From: Dipteris shenzhenensis
Lineage: Eukaryota > Polypodiophyta > Polypodiopsida > Gleicheniales
Assembly (NCBI GenBank): GCA_047967505.1
Contig: CM106541.1
DNA length: 64,000 nt
Strand: one strand, 5' to 3'
Shown: piece after piece, positions 33,665 through 43,252 of the stretch
How positions within the stretch are numbered: the stretch's first letter is position 1
Layout of the letters: each line of letters opens with the position of its first letter
Translations under genes and position numbers: made by a program
Notes under the pieces: generated by a model
What the model was told of the DNA's origin: nothing
Databases searched by the model: none
What the model saw: the letters and a program-made list of their open reading frames with translations, nothing else

Positions 33665-34921
33665 CCTACTCTCTCCCTCCCTCTAGTAGCCACTGTCACC
33701 AGAAGTTTCTTTCCCTCCCTACTCTTCTCTCTCATTTAAGGAGCCACTGTCACCAGAAGTTTCATTCCCTCTCTCTCCCTCTCTCTCTTTCTCTCTCTCT
33801 CCCTCTCTCTCCCTCTCTCTCTTTCTCTCTCCCTAAGTCTCTCTCCTCTCTTCTCTCTCTCTCTCTCCCTCTCCCTCCCTACCCTCTCCCTCCCTCTAGT
33901 AGCCACGGCCGCCAGGACACCCTCTTCTCTCTCTTAATCTCTCTCTCCCTCTCTCCGCTCTCTCTTTCTTTCCCTCCCTACTCTTCTCTCTCATTTAAGG
34001 AGCCCCTCTTCTCTCTCAGAATCTCTTGTCTCTCTCCCTCTCTCTCTTTCTCTCCCTCCCTACTCTTCTCTCTCATTTCTCATTCTCTCTCTCCCTTTGG
34101 CGGCCACGGCCGCCAAGAGCCCCTCTTCTTTCTCTTAATTTCTCTCTTTCCCTCTCTCCTCTCCGCCAGAAGTTTCATTCTCTTAAACTTCTCTCTCTCT
34201 CCCTCTCTCTCCCTCTCTCTCTTTCTCTCTCTCTCCCTCTCTCTCCCTCTCTCTCTTTCTCTCTCTCTCCCCCTTTCTCTCTCCCTCAGTCTCCCTCCTC
34301 TCTTCTCTCTCATTTCTCTCTCTCTCTCTCTCCCTCTCCCTCCCTACTCTCTCCCTCCCTCTAGCAGCCACGACTGCCAAGAGACCCTCTTCTCTCTCTT
34401 AATCTCTCTCTCCCTCTCTCCTCTCTCTCTTTCTTTCCCTCCCTACTCTTCTCTCTCATTTAAGGAGCCCCTCTTCTCTCTTTGAATCTCTCTCTCTCTC
34501 TCCCCCTCTCTCCTCTCTCTCTTTCTCTCCCTCCCTACTCCTCTCTCATTTCTCATTCTCTCTCTCATTTCTGATTCTCTCTCTCCCTTTGGCGGCCACG
34601 GCCGCCAAGAGCCCCTCTTCTCTCTCTTAATTTTTTTCTTTCCCTCTATCCTCTCTCTTTCTCTGCCTCCCTATTCTCTCTCACTTCTCAAATTTACAAA
34701 CTCAAATTTGAATAAGAAACTAATTGAAATAGAACTCAAAAACTCAATTAAGAAACTAATTTAAAAAGAATTGTAATGCCTACTATAAAAAACCCCTCCT
34801 CTAGCTGCCACAGCTGCCAAGAGTTTTCATTCTCTCTCTTTTACTCTTTGAGTTTTCATTCTCTCTCTCTCTCCCTCCGCCCCTCTTCTCTCTCTTAATC
34901 TCTCTCCCTCTCTTCCTTCTC

Positions 34922-35003
<82 letters not shown>

Positions 35004-35043
35004 CCTCCCCTCCCTCTCACCCTGGGGGCCGCGGCCGCCAAGA

Positions 35044-35095
<52 letters not shown>

Positions 35096-36130
35096 CCCTC
35101 CCTGGGGGCCGCGGCCGCCACGACCCCCTCTCTCGCTGGTGCTCTCTCTCCACTCCTCTCGCCGCCCCCTCCCCCTACCCCCGCTCCCCCCTACCCGTGC
35201 CGCCCCCTACCCCGTCTCCCCCCCTCCCACATCCCGCCTCCCCCTACCTTGCCGCCCCCTATCCTCGCTCCCTCCCACATCCCGCCTCCCCCTACCTTGC
35301 CGCCCCCTATCCTCGCTGCCTCCCCTCCCTCCTCTCTCTCTCTCTCTCCCCTCCCTCCCCTCCCTCTTGCCTCCCCCTACCCCCGCTCCCTCCCCTCCCT
35401 CCTCTCTCTCTCTCTCCCTCCCCTCCCTCCCCTCCCTCTCACCCTGTCTCTCTCTCCCTCCCCTCCCTCTTGCCTCCCCCTACCCCCGCTCTCTCGCCTC
35501 CCTCCTCTCTCTCTCTCCCTCCCCTCCCTCCCCTCCCTCTCACCCTGGCGACCGCGGCCGCTAGGACCCCCTACCCCCATCGCCCCCTACCCCGCCTCCC
35601 CCCCTCTCGCCTCTCGCCTCCCCCTACCCCGCCTCCCCCCCCCTCCTGCCTCCCGCCTCCCCCTACCCCACTGCCCCCGCTCCCCCCTGCTGCCTCCCCC
35701 TACCCCCGCTCCCTACCCCGCCTCCCCCCTTACCGCCTCCCCCTACCCCCGCTCCCTACCTTGGTGCCCCCTACCTCGCCTCCCCCCTCCCTACCCCCGC
35801 TCCCCCCTCTCGCCTCCCCCTACCCCGCTGCCCCCTACCCCCGCTCCTCCCTCCTGCCTCCCTACCCCGTCGCCCCCCCTCCCGCCTCCCCCTACCTCCG
35901 CTCCCTACCCCACCTCCCCCCCCTCCCTACCCCCGCTCCCCCCTCCCTCTTATGCCACTCTCTCCCTGCTCCCTCCCTCCCTCCCTCTTCCTCCCTCCCT
36001 CCCCTCTTCCGTCGCTCCTCCCTCCCTCCTTTCCTCCCTCTCTCTCCCCCCTCCACTTCCCTCTTCCTCCTGGAGGCCGCGGCCTCCAAGGCTTCTCTCC
36101 TTCTCTCTAAACTTTCTCTCTCTCTCTAGT
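32818..36130. repeat. 3.3-kb polypyrimidine block with recurrent GC-rich palindrome
   Basis: The plus strand is almost only C and T: (CT)n microsatellites to about 35.1 kb, then C-rich CCCCCTACCCCCGCTCCC-type sequence to about 36.0 kb. About 13 islands interrupt it, with the form GGCGGCCACGGCCGCCAAGA (best at 34098 and 34590), or diverged forms such as GCCACTGTCACCAGAAG. The islands lie near 33485, 33545, 33688, 33741, 33899, 34098, 34364, 34590, 34803, 35025, 35105, 35547 and 36072. An AT-rich patch at 34690-34790 is the only other break. The long open frames encode only Ser/Leu or Pro/Leu and are compositional. Confidence 0.9.
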
Positions 36131-36146
36131 TCCTCTCTCTCTTTAC

Positions 36147-37086
36147 TGATGTGCATACAATAGGTGTGCAGACTCATCAATAGACAATGAACCAACCAGA
36201 TAGATATATTTCCGTCCAAAACTATGGACACAATACAAGAGAGACAGATCCAGAGTCCCACCAATGATGTGGTCCTCTGATCTTACCACAAGGTCCTTCT
36301 CCTATTTGCTGGCTATCTCTAGACTCGAGCCCGCATGCTCCACCTCGAGCGTCTGTAGACTTTCCATCTAGTGTGTTCTTCTCCACCTTACTGCCTGTGA
36401 ATTAGCCTAGGTGGGCAGCCCCTGTCTGCAGCACATAGATCCCTGTTCCACTGCTCCAACCTGCTTGTGAATGGCTGCTCCAGAAGATGATGATCTCAAC
36501 AACCTTCTGCCCTAGAAGACAGTCTAGGTTCAGCCTCTCCCTGGAGCTAAGTCTGTAGCACTCTTTAGGTCTCCTTCACCTCCTGGGAAAAGGCCCAAGG
36601 AAGCCCTATCTGCTGCTCCTGTCTGCTCCTCCAAAGCTGCTCTGCTGGATGCTGAAATGAGGCAAGAGCCTCTCCTTTTATAGGCCTAGGGCCTTGCTGA
36701 AAAAACTGACCAGTCTGCCCTGATTGGGCCAACTGGACAAACTAGGTTGGCTCAGCCCAACTAGCCCTATATAAGGGCCCTAGCCAGGCCCTTTTGGGCT
36801 GCTGCTAGGCTCCCCTTTTCTGCTGCTGGAGACCCTGCTGCAGGCTCTATACCTGCCCATAGACCCCCACTATACTCTGCGCCTTGCTACAGCCCTTTGC
36901 CGGCGCCTTGTCCTGGCCCTTTGTCCTGCCCATAACAATTCTAGATGTGCTGCCCACATGACAGCCATGATGTTGTCTATGTGGCAGCCCCTTTCTCTCT
37001 TTTTCTGTTGGGTACTACCCTAGGTCTCCCTCCCCCATGCTCTCCTCATATGGGGGCTTACAGATGGGGAGGTGACCGTTCCAACA
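36147..37086 (-). mobile_element. partial copia LTR (E1 family), truncated by the polypyrimidine block
   Basis: It matches the E1 LTR from TATGTGCATACAATAGGTGT onward but lacks about the first 105 bases of the plus-strand representation. It ends CCGTTCCAACA at 37086, which is the true LTR edge. The next base starts another LTR (TGTTAG). It contains the LTR TATA-like CTTTTATAGG near 36670. Confidence 0.85.
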
Positions 37087-38162
37087 TGTTAGAAAATACC
37101 CAACAAAGGGTACACGTAGCGGATGACTTATAGTAATGCCGAGGAGCTCACACAGTGTGCGGTGTGGGTGTGGAATCACAAACTTCTTTACTTATGTGCA
37201 TACAATAGGTGTGCAGACTCATCAATAGACAATGAACCAACCAGATAGAGAAACCACCAAAATATATATTTCCATCCACAACTATGGACACAATACAAGA
37301 GAGACAGATCCAGAGTCCCACCAATGGTGTGGTCCTCTGATCTTACCACAAAGTCCTTCTCCTATCTGTTGGCTATCTCTAGACTCGAGCCTGCGTGCTC
37401 CACCTCGAGCGTGGGTAGACTTTCCATCTAGAATGATCCTCTCCACCTTGCTGTCTGGAAACCAGCCTAGGTGGGCAGCCTCCTGCAAGCTAGGTCTGCA
37501 GCACAAGGTACTTCTTTCTCCTCCTAACTATAGGCCCAAAGGTAGCCCTACTGCTGCTCCTTTTGCTGGTGGATTGGCTGCTCCAGATGATGATGAAATG
37601 ACGCCCAGGGCCTCTCCTTTTATAGGCCTCAAGGCCTGCACCAAAAAACCGACTGGTCAGCCCGACTCAGTCTGTCTGAAAACCGACTCCACAGCTCCCC
37701 ATTTATGGGACTATGGGCTGCCCTTTTGGGGCTCTCATTACAAGGGCCCTTGACCCACAACACTAGGGCTTTGGCCCTCCTTTCAAGGGTAGATGCCCTA
37801 CTATATATACAGGGTCCAGCCCCCCCCAAAACCTACTACAAACAGTGTGCCTCCATGTCCTAGATCCATCACAATCTGTCCCAGACTGTCTTGCCTTTGC
37901 TCCTGCCTGAGCTCCGTACGTGACCCTGAAACCAGTTGTACAACAGGCGTCTGTAATCCGTACAGATCTGCCATGCTTCTGCACTCTCCTGGCCCTCTGT
38001 CCTGCCCATAACAGTTCTAGATGTGCTGCCCACATGACAGCCATGATGCTGTCTATGTGGTAGCCCCTTTCTCTCTTTTTCTATTGGGTACTACCCTAGG
38101 TCTCCCTCCCCCATGCTCTCCTCATATGGGGGCTTACAGATGGGGAGGTGACCTTTCCAACA
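37087..38162 (-). repeat. E1 3' LTR
   Basis: 1076 bp, bounded by TG...CA (TGTTAG at 37087, TTCCAACA to 38162 on plus). A TATA-type CCTATAAAAGG lies on minus at 37616-37626, giving a promoter position inside the LTR. Confidence 0.9.
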
Positions 38163-39021
38163 CCCCCTCTCACTGACACATCTCAGCCCAATGCCAACAC
38201 GTTGATGAAGATGCTCAAGTAACTCCCTGGTCGTAGTCCTCTGGAACCTTTCGGTGTTGAAATCTTTTCCTGGCTTTGCATCCAGTGGCTCCTGCTCCAC
38301 CAAGACCGGTTCCCCTTCTGCACACCATCCTGGTACATAGGTCCATCTCTAGTAGCACCTCTTGGTACCACCTCCTTCAATCATGTTCCCGCCTCTGAAC
38401 TCGAGCAATCCAGCCGTCACGATCTTCCAGTCGTCCCCCTCATAATGAGTGAACAACCTGGAGTCTTCCAGGCACCATGCTTTGAGGGTCTGTTTCAACC
38501 CATCCTTCCTTTGGCAAGGTCTGCAACCAATGAATATTTCCAGATAGCCTGGACCATGAACTCTCGCTGAGTTCTCAAGCAAGTACTCTTCTGCGTCCAA
38601 GATTTGAAGAAGCACCAATACTTCCCCTTCTGCCTTCGAAGAAGGCCAATTCCTTCCAATCTCTTATCACCTGAGATAGATGAAGAGTAGAATCTCTCCA
38701 CATCATGCTATAAAGGCTCAAATGCAGAATATCAAATACATACGAGACTGTTGTACTACCTGAATCTTCGCTCTGAAAGCAAACCCTGTACCTCAATGAG
38801 GCACCCGCCAAGATCCTGTGTAATCCTGTACTGTCCCCTTCTGAAATCGAGCATCCATCTGACCATGAGACCCCAGGGCTTTCCATGGAATCCACCCTCG
38901 TGTCAGTGTCAACAGCTACACACCTGGAAGGTACCAAGCGCTCCATATTGTCCTTCACCTTCACAAAGGCATCTGACTCCTCGTCGACCCACATCTCTAT
39001 GTCAGACATCCTTACTATGAT

Positions 39022-40017
39022 TTATGGATCAACATATCTGACCTCGGTAACACACAGTGATGTCACCAGGAACAATTCTTCGATTACCACATTTGCTTTG
39101 GCCTTTCCCTCTGAACCTAGGTCAGACTCCTGTTTGTTTTTTAGATCCACCTTTTTCTTTCTGCAGTCCTTTGCAAAATGTCCGGGTGTATCACAATAGA
39201 AACACTTCTTCTTGTGCTTTCTCTTCAAAGTCCCCTCGTCATCAGAGTCTTCTTTATTGGACTTGCCACTGTTAGGCTTGCCCTTTCCTTTGCCAGTGGA
39301 ATCCTTCACCAGCATCGCCTTGTCATCTTTATCCTCGTTGTAGAGCTTCTCCCGAGCTTCCTCCTGTAGCAGTAATGGACACAACTCCTCAAATGTCAGA
39401 GGTTTGGTCCTCTGTCCTACTGTCATAGTCGTAACAAAGCTCTTGAAACTCCGAGGCAGTCTCCTCAGTACCATCAAGGCTAGATGGCATGAGTCTGTCT
39501 TGTGACCAATTGCTACCAACTGATCCCGCACCACCTTAACCTTCGTCAAATGGCTATGTATCGTATCGCCTTCTTCCATATCAAGATTGTAGAGTTGATG
39601 CTGAAGAAGCACAATCCGGGAGGTATTGTCTGTCTCATACAGATCCTTCAGGGTGGCCCATGCCTCTACTAACATCTCGGCCAGCTGGATATGCAGAAGA
39701 ATGGAGTCTGCCGTAGTCCCTATGATTATTGCCAGGGCATGGGCATCTCTTTCTTCCCAAGCTTCAAGCTCCTCTCTGTCTACTGCCATGAGTACCTCCC
39801 CTTTACTGTCCACCATGTCCTCCGGCTTCGACTCCTCTCCCGTGGTCAGCTTCCATAACTTCAGAGCCACTAAATGACTCTAGATCTTCACTTTCCAGAT
39901 CAGGTAATTAGTCCCATCCAGGTTCCCAGACTCTCCAAAGTTAGGGATAGTGAAAGAGAGAAAACTGGAGGAGGAGGAAGGGAAAGCAGGGAATGAAGAG
40001 GCTGTAGATGTCGACAT
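39022..40017 (-). pseudogene. E1 gag polyprotein (copia type, CCHC zinc knuckle)
   Basis: The ATG at 40017 opens MSTSTASSFPAFPSSSSSF. The copia gag head LDGTNYLIWKVKI is followed by an in-frame TAG at 39880-39882, where many relatives have a polar residue. From 39870 the frame is open to 39022: LYNLDMEEGDTIHSHLTKVK and LRRLPRSFKSFVTTM of the UBN2-type gag domain, a Lys/Asp-rich linker and an intact zinc knuckle CFYCDTPGHFAKDC (CX2CX4HX4C). Gag packages element RNA. One nonsense mutation separates the first 45 codons from the rest. Confidence 0.85.
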
Positions 40018-40228
40018 CTCTGCTGTATATACCACACAGCAAAGTCAACCAAACTCAATTTCAGTAAACCAGAACTCTGAACACACCTGACTGAACCTGA
40101 GTCACCCTCCTTCTTGCAAGGGCACAATCCTCCAGTCGTGGAAGTCGATTCCCTAGAGCTTCTGAATCAGGGTCGTCCTTCAGCAAGGTCCCTGCCTTCA
40201 GGCTCCCACACCCGTGATCCTCCTACTT

Positions 40229-40242
40229 GGGCTTTGATACCA
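40229..40242 (-). other. E1 primer-binding site (initiator tRNA-Met)
   Basis: On minus it reads TGGTATCAAAGCCC, directly after the 5' LTR. The usual initiator-Met site is TGGTATCAGAGC, so one base differs. Confidence 0.85.
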
Positions 40243-40587
40243 TGTTAGAAAATACCCAACAGAGGGTACACGTAGCGGATGACTTATAGTAATGCCCACG
40301 AGCTCACACAGTGTGCGGTGTGGGTGTGGAATCACAAACTTCTTTACTTATGTGCATACAATAGGTGTGCAGACTCATCAATAGACAATGAACCAACCAG
40401 ATAGAGAAACCACCAAAATATATATTTCCGTCCACAACTATGGACACGAGATGGACACAATACAAGTCCCACCAATGGTGTGGTCCTCTGATCTTACCAC
40501 AAAGTCCTCCTATCTGCTAGCTATCTCTAGACTCGAGCCCACGTGCTCCACCTCGAGCGTGAGTACACTTTCCGTCTAGAATGATCG
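40243..40587 (-). repeat. E1 5' LTR, truncated
   Basis: It matches the first 345 bases of the 3' LTR in plus order and then stops at TCTAGAATGATC, where the 182-bp satellite begins. The promoter half is missing. Confidence 0.85.
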
Positions 40588-41560
40588 ACCATGCTTGAAG
40601 CATATCCGATGGTCACAAAACATTCCATGCACCTGAACCTACTTGAAACAGACTTGCGTGCAAAGTGGAGCCCCCATCCAATAAGTACTTGTTTGAATAA
40701 CACACCTAGGACATTGTTTTTTTATGGTTGTGCATGACACTAAGGCAAAAACTGTGTTTTATGCTTGATCGACAATGCAAAGCATATCTGATGGGCACAA
40801 TACTTTGCACACACCTTCAACTAGGTGGAATTGACTTACATGCAAAGTGGCGTGTCCATCCCATAAGTACTTGATCGGATAACATACCTAGCAGTGTGTT
40901 GTTTTACGGATGTGCATGACACTAGAGCAAAAACAGTATTTATTGCTTGATCAACCATGCAAAGGATATCCGATGGGCACAACACTTTTCCTACGCCTCA
41001 ACCTAGGTGGTATTGAAATGTTCTCAAAGAGGCACACCCATCGGATAAGTACTTGGACAAATAACATACCTAAGGGCGTGTTTTTTTATGGATGTGCATA
41101 TCACTATGGGAAAAACGGTGGATAATGCGTGATCGACCATGCAAAGCATGTCCGATGGTCACAATACTTTGAACGCACCTCAACCTAGTTGAAACAGACT
41201 TGGGTGCAAAGTGGAGCCCCTATTTTAGAAGTACTTGTTTAAATAACACACCTAGGATCCTGTTTTTTTACGGTTGTGCATGACACTAAGACAAAAACGG
41301 TGTTTTATGCTTGATCGACAATGCAAAGCATATCCGATGGGCACAATACTTTGCACATACCTTCAACTAGGTGGAGTTAACTTACATGAAAAGTGACGTG
41401 TCCATCCCATAAGTCCTTGATCGGATAACATACGTAGCAGCGCGTTTTTTTACGAATGTGCATTACACTAGAACAAAAATGGTATTTAATGCTCGATCGA
41501 CAATGCAAAGGATATCCGATGGGCACAATACCTTTCCTATGCCTCAACCTAATTGACATG
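40583..41560. repeat. 182-bp satellite, about 5.4 monomers with trimeric higher order
   Basis: Monomer starts (GATCGACCATGCAAAG-type) lie at 40583, 40767, 40949, 41131, 41313 and 41495, so the period is 182 bp (184 for the first). Each contains CATATCCGATGGGCACAATA, CCTCAACCTAG and TAAGTACTTG. Monomers 1 and 4 share TTGAAACAGACTTG; 2 and 5 share AATTGACTTACATG or close forms; 3 and 6 share GACATGTTCTCAAAG-type sequence. This is a trimer unit of about 546 bp. Confidence 0.95.
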
Positions 41561-41574
41561 TTCTCAAAGGGGCA

Positions 41575-41665
41575 CAACCTCCCCCAAGTACTACACAATC
41601 ATCGGGATGGCTAGATGGAACAACCTCCCCCAAGTACTACACAATCATCGGGATGGCTACATGGG
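41575..41665. repeat. 45-bp tandem duplication at the satellite edge
   Basis: AACCTCCCCCAAGTACTACA followed by CAATCATCGGGATGGCTA occurs twice, near 41575 and 41620. Confidence 0.9.
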
Positions 41666-42899
41666 CACCATTTGTATCAACAATATCACCAGACCTCATC
41701 ACCGTCTGCCATTCTCCAACATCAAGCTAGCCAAATGATCCAAATGTCAGAACTATTCACTAGCTTGGCCAAGGAAGAATATGCAAGGGAATTGGCCAGG
41801 CAGACTGCATCAGAAATTGAAGACCCATTCCAGGCAATCACCATAGAGGTCAAGGCACTTTGGGCATAGATAGATGAGAAGGAGGTAGAAGAAGTGTGCA
41901 TGAACCAAGCTCTTCAAGCTCAAGAAAAGGTAGTAAGGGGTGTGACCTCCAACCTCCACCAAAGTCAAACAGAGTTGACAACAGTAGTAGAAGCAACGAC
42001 AATCCTACGGACCTACTATAACTCCTTGACATCTGCACATGCACAATAGATGGAGGTAGTGGCACAAGCTCGACTCACTCTAATTCACAAAGAAGAAGAG
42101 CTCCAAGATTGCAAAGACAAGCTTGAAGACATGAATCAATTTTTGGCAGTATGTGCCTTCAGCATTGATGAGCTTACAAGGGAATGCAAAATCTAAAAAG
42201 ACCAACTTGCTACTGCTCAAGAGGCCAGTACTTCACAAGCACAAGTCTTGGACCAGTGGTCCAATACCACTAAAGACATTCCTCAACAGGCAAAGGTCAC
42301 CTTGCAAATGAGAAAGCTTAAGGAGGCATATACATCCATCTAGCATCAATACAAAGAAAAAATGAATGAGATGCACTCCCAAAAGATAATCATCTCCAAG
42401 CTTGAACTCTAATTGCTAGTGCACAACAATGAGGCATTGGAAGACAACACCAATGAAGCCCCACTACAATGCACAACGGTGGTGTACCAAAAGCTTGTGG
42501 CTGCTCTAGAATTAGAAGATCGCCTCAACACACACTTGCTTATCCAATAAAAGCAACTCCAAATCAGGATCATATCTGCTCATCCTACAATCAAATGGAA
42601 ACGTTCCATGAGGACTAAAACCCTGTGCATAATTTGCCAAGACTTGTCCGAAGATGAGAAAAATGTCTTTTGCCTGTCTACACATGCCGGGTTTATAACA
42701 CTTAGGATGGCGGATGCTTTCATTGCATATGTATGCCTCATGGGTAGTTCTTGCCTCAGGGTTATTGCAGGATTGTTGCCATTGCTACAAAGGCCATCAC
42801 TATTATTTGCAAGGCATGACATAAATGACATCCCACCCATGCAGCTGATGATCCCATTGCACTAACAAAAAGAAGTGTCGGAAGATGACAGGGCCTATC
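41615..42899 (+). pseudogene. unrecognised coiled-coil protein, 5' part; seven nonsense codons, no frameshift
   Basis: One frame stays in register from 41615 to 42899 and is interrupted only by TAG at 41867, 42047 and 42341 and TAA at 42194, 42410, 42548 and 42863. The sequence is Gln/Glu/Lys/Leu-rich with heptad-like helices (EELQDCKDKLEDMNQFLAVC, KAYTSI-type), then a CIICQDLSEDE segment resembling the start of a zinc finger, and a hydrophobic C-terminal part. After the copia insertion E2 the same frame continues at 48392. I do not recognise the family; an element-encoded structural protein is possible. Confidence 0.55.
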
Positions 42900-43252
42900 T
42901 GTGAAGATAGTGGGAGAGAAGGAAGGAAGCTCACTTGTGACTTTCTCACATACATAATGGGGGAATACACACAAATGTGGAGGCTGAAAAGAGTTTTCCT
43001 CTTCTTAGTTGTGTAAGCCAAAAAGAACTCTAGTACAAAGAAATAGGAGAACCCTATATGTGGGTCTCAAACCAAACTCAGCTAACTAAGGTGGCATACT
43101 AACTGAGCCACAAACTAGAGTACATAAGGATAGCTGTCATCCAACTATTATTCATGGGCGGTGTACCAACCGCATTTGTAGCTAACAAGTCGGTGACATA
43201 AATGCACAACGGTCACCCTGGCATATCACGAGTAAAGCTCGATATCTCAACA
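42900..43252 (-). repeat. E2 3' LTR
   Basis: 353 bp, TGTGAAG...CTCAACA on plus. A polypurine tract (complement of CTCCCCCTCAAGCTC) abuts it at 43253. Confidence 0.95.

Larger units (their letters stand above)
37087..40587 (-). mobile_element. E1: Ty1/copia derivative carrying only gag
   Basis: Minus-oriented element. The 3' LTR (37087-38162) is full length. The internal region (38163-40242) holds gag and an unrecognised minus frame (38575-39009) but no protease, integrase or reverse transcriptase. The 5' LTR (40243-40587) is cut at its upstream part by the 182-bp satellite. A polypurine-type GAGAGGGGG abuts the 3' LTR, and an initiator-Met primer site abuts the 5' LTR. Without pol it could move only in trans, and loss of the 5' LTR promoter makes it inactive. 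No target-site duplication can be tested, because both outer flanks are repeats. Confidence 0.85.

Noticed and set aside
33389-36163. Long open frames of 100-314 codons in the polypyrimidine block, both strands
   Set aside because: Pure Ser/Leu, Pro/Leu or Arg/Glu translation of microsatellite DNA; no start context, domain or conserved residue.
42650-42700. RING finger in the coiled-coil pseudogene (CIICQD)
   Set aside because: Only the first CX2C pair is present; the remaining Cys/His ligands are not found downstream.
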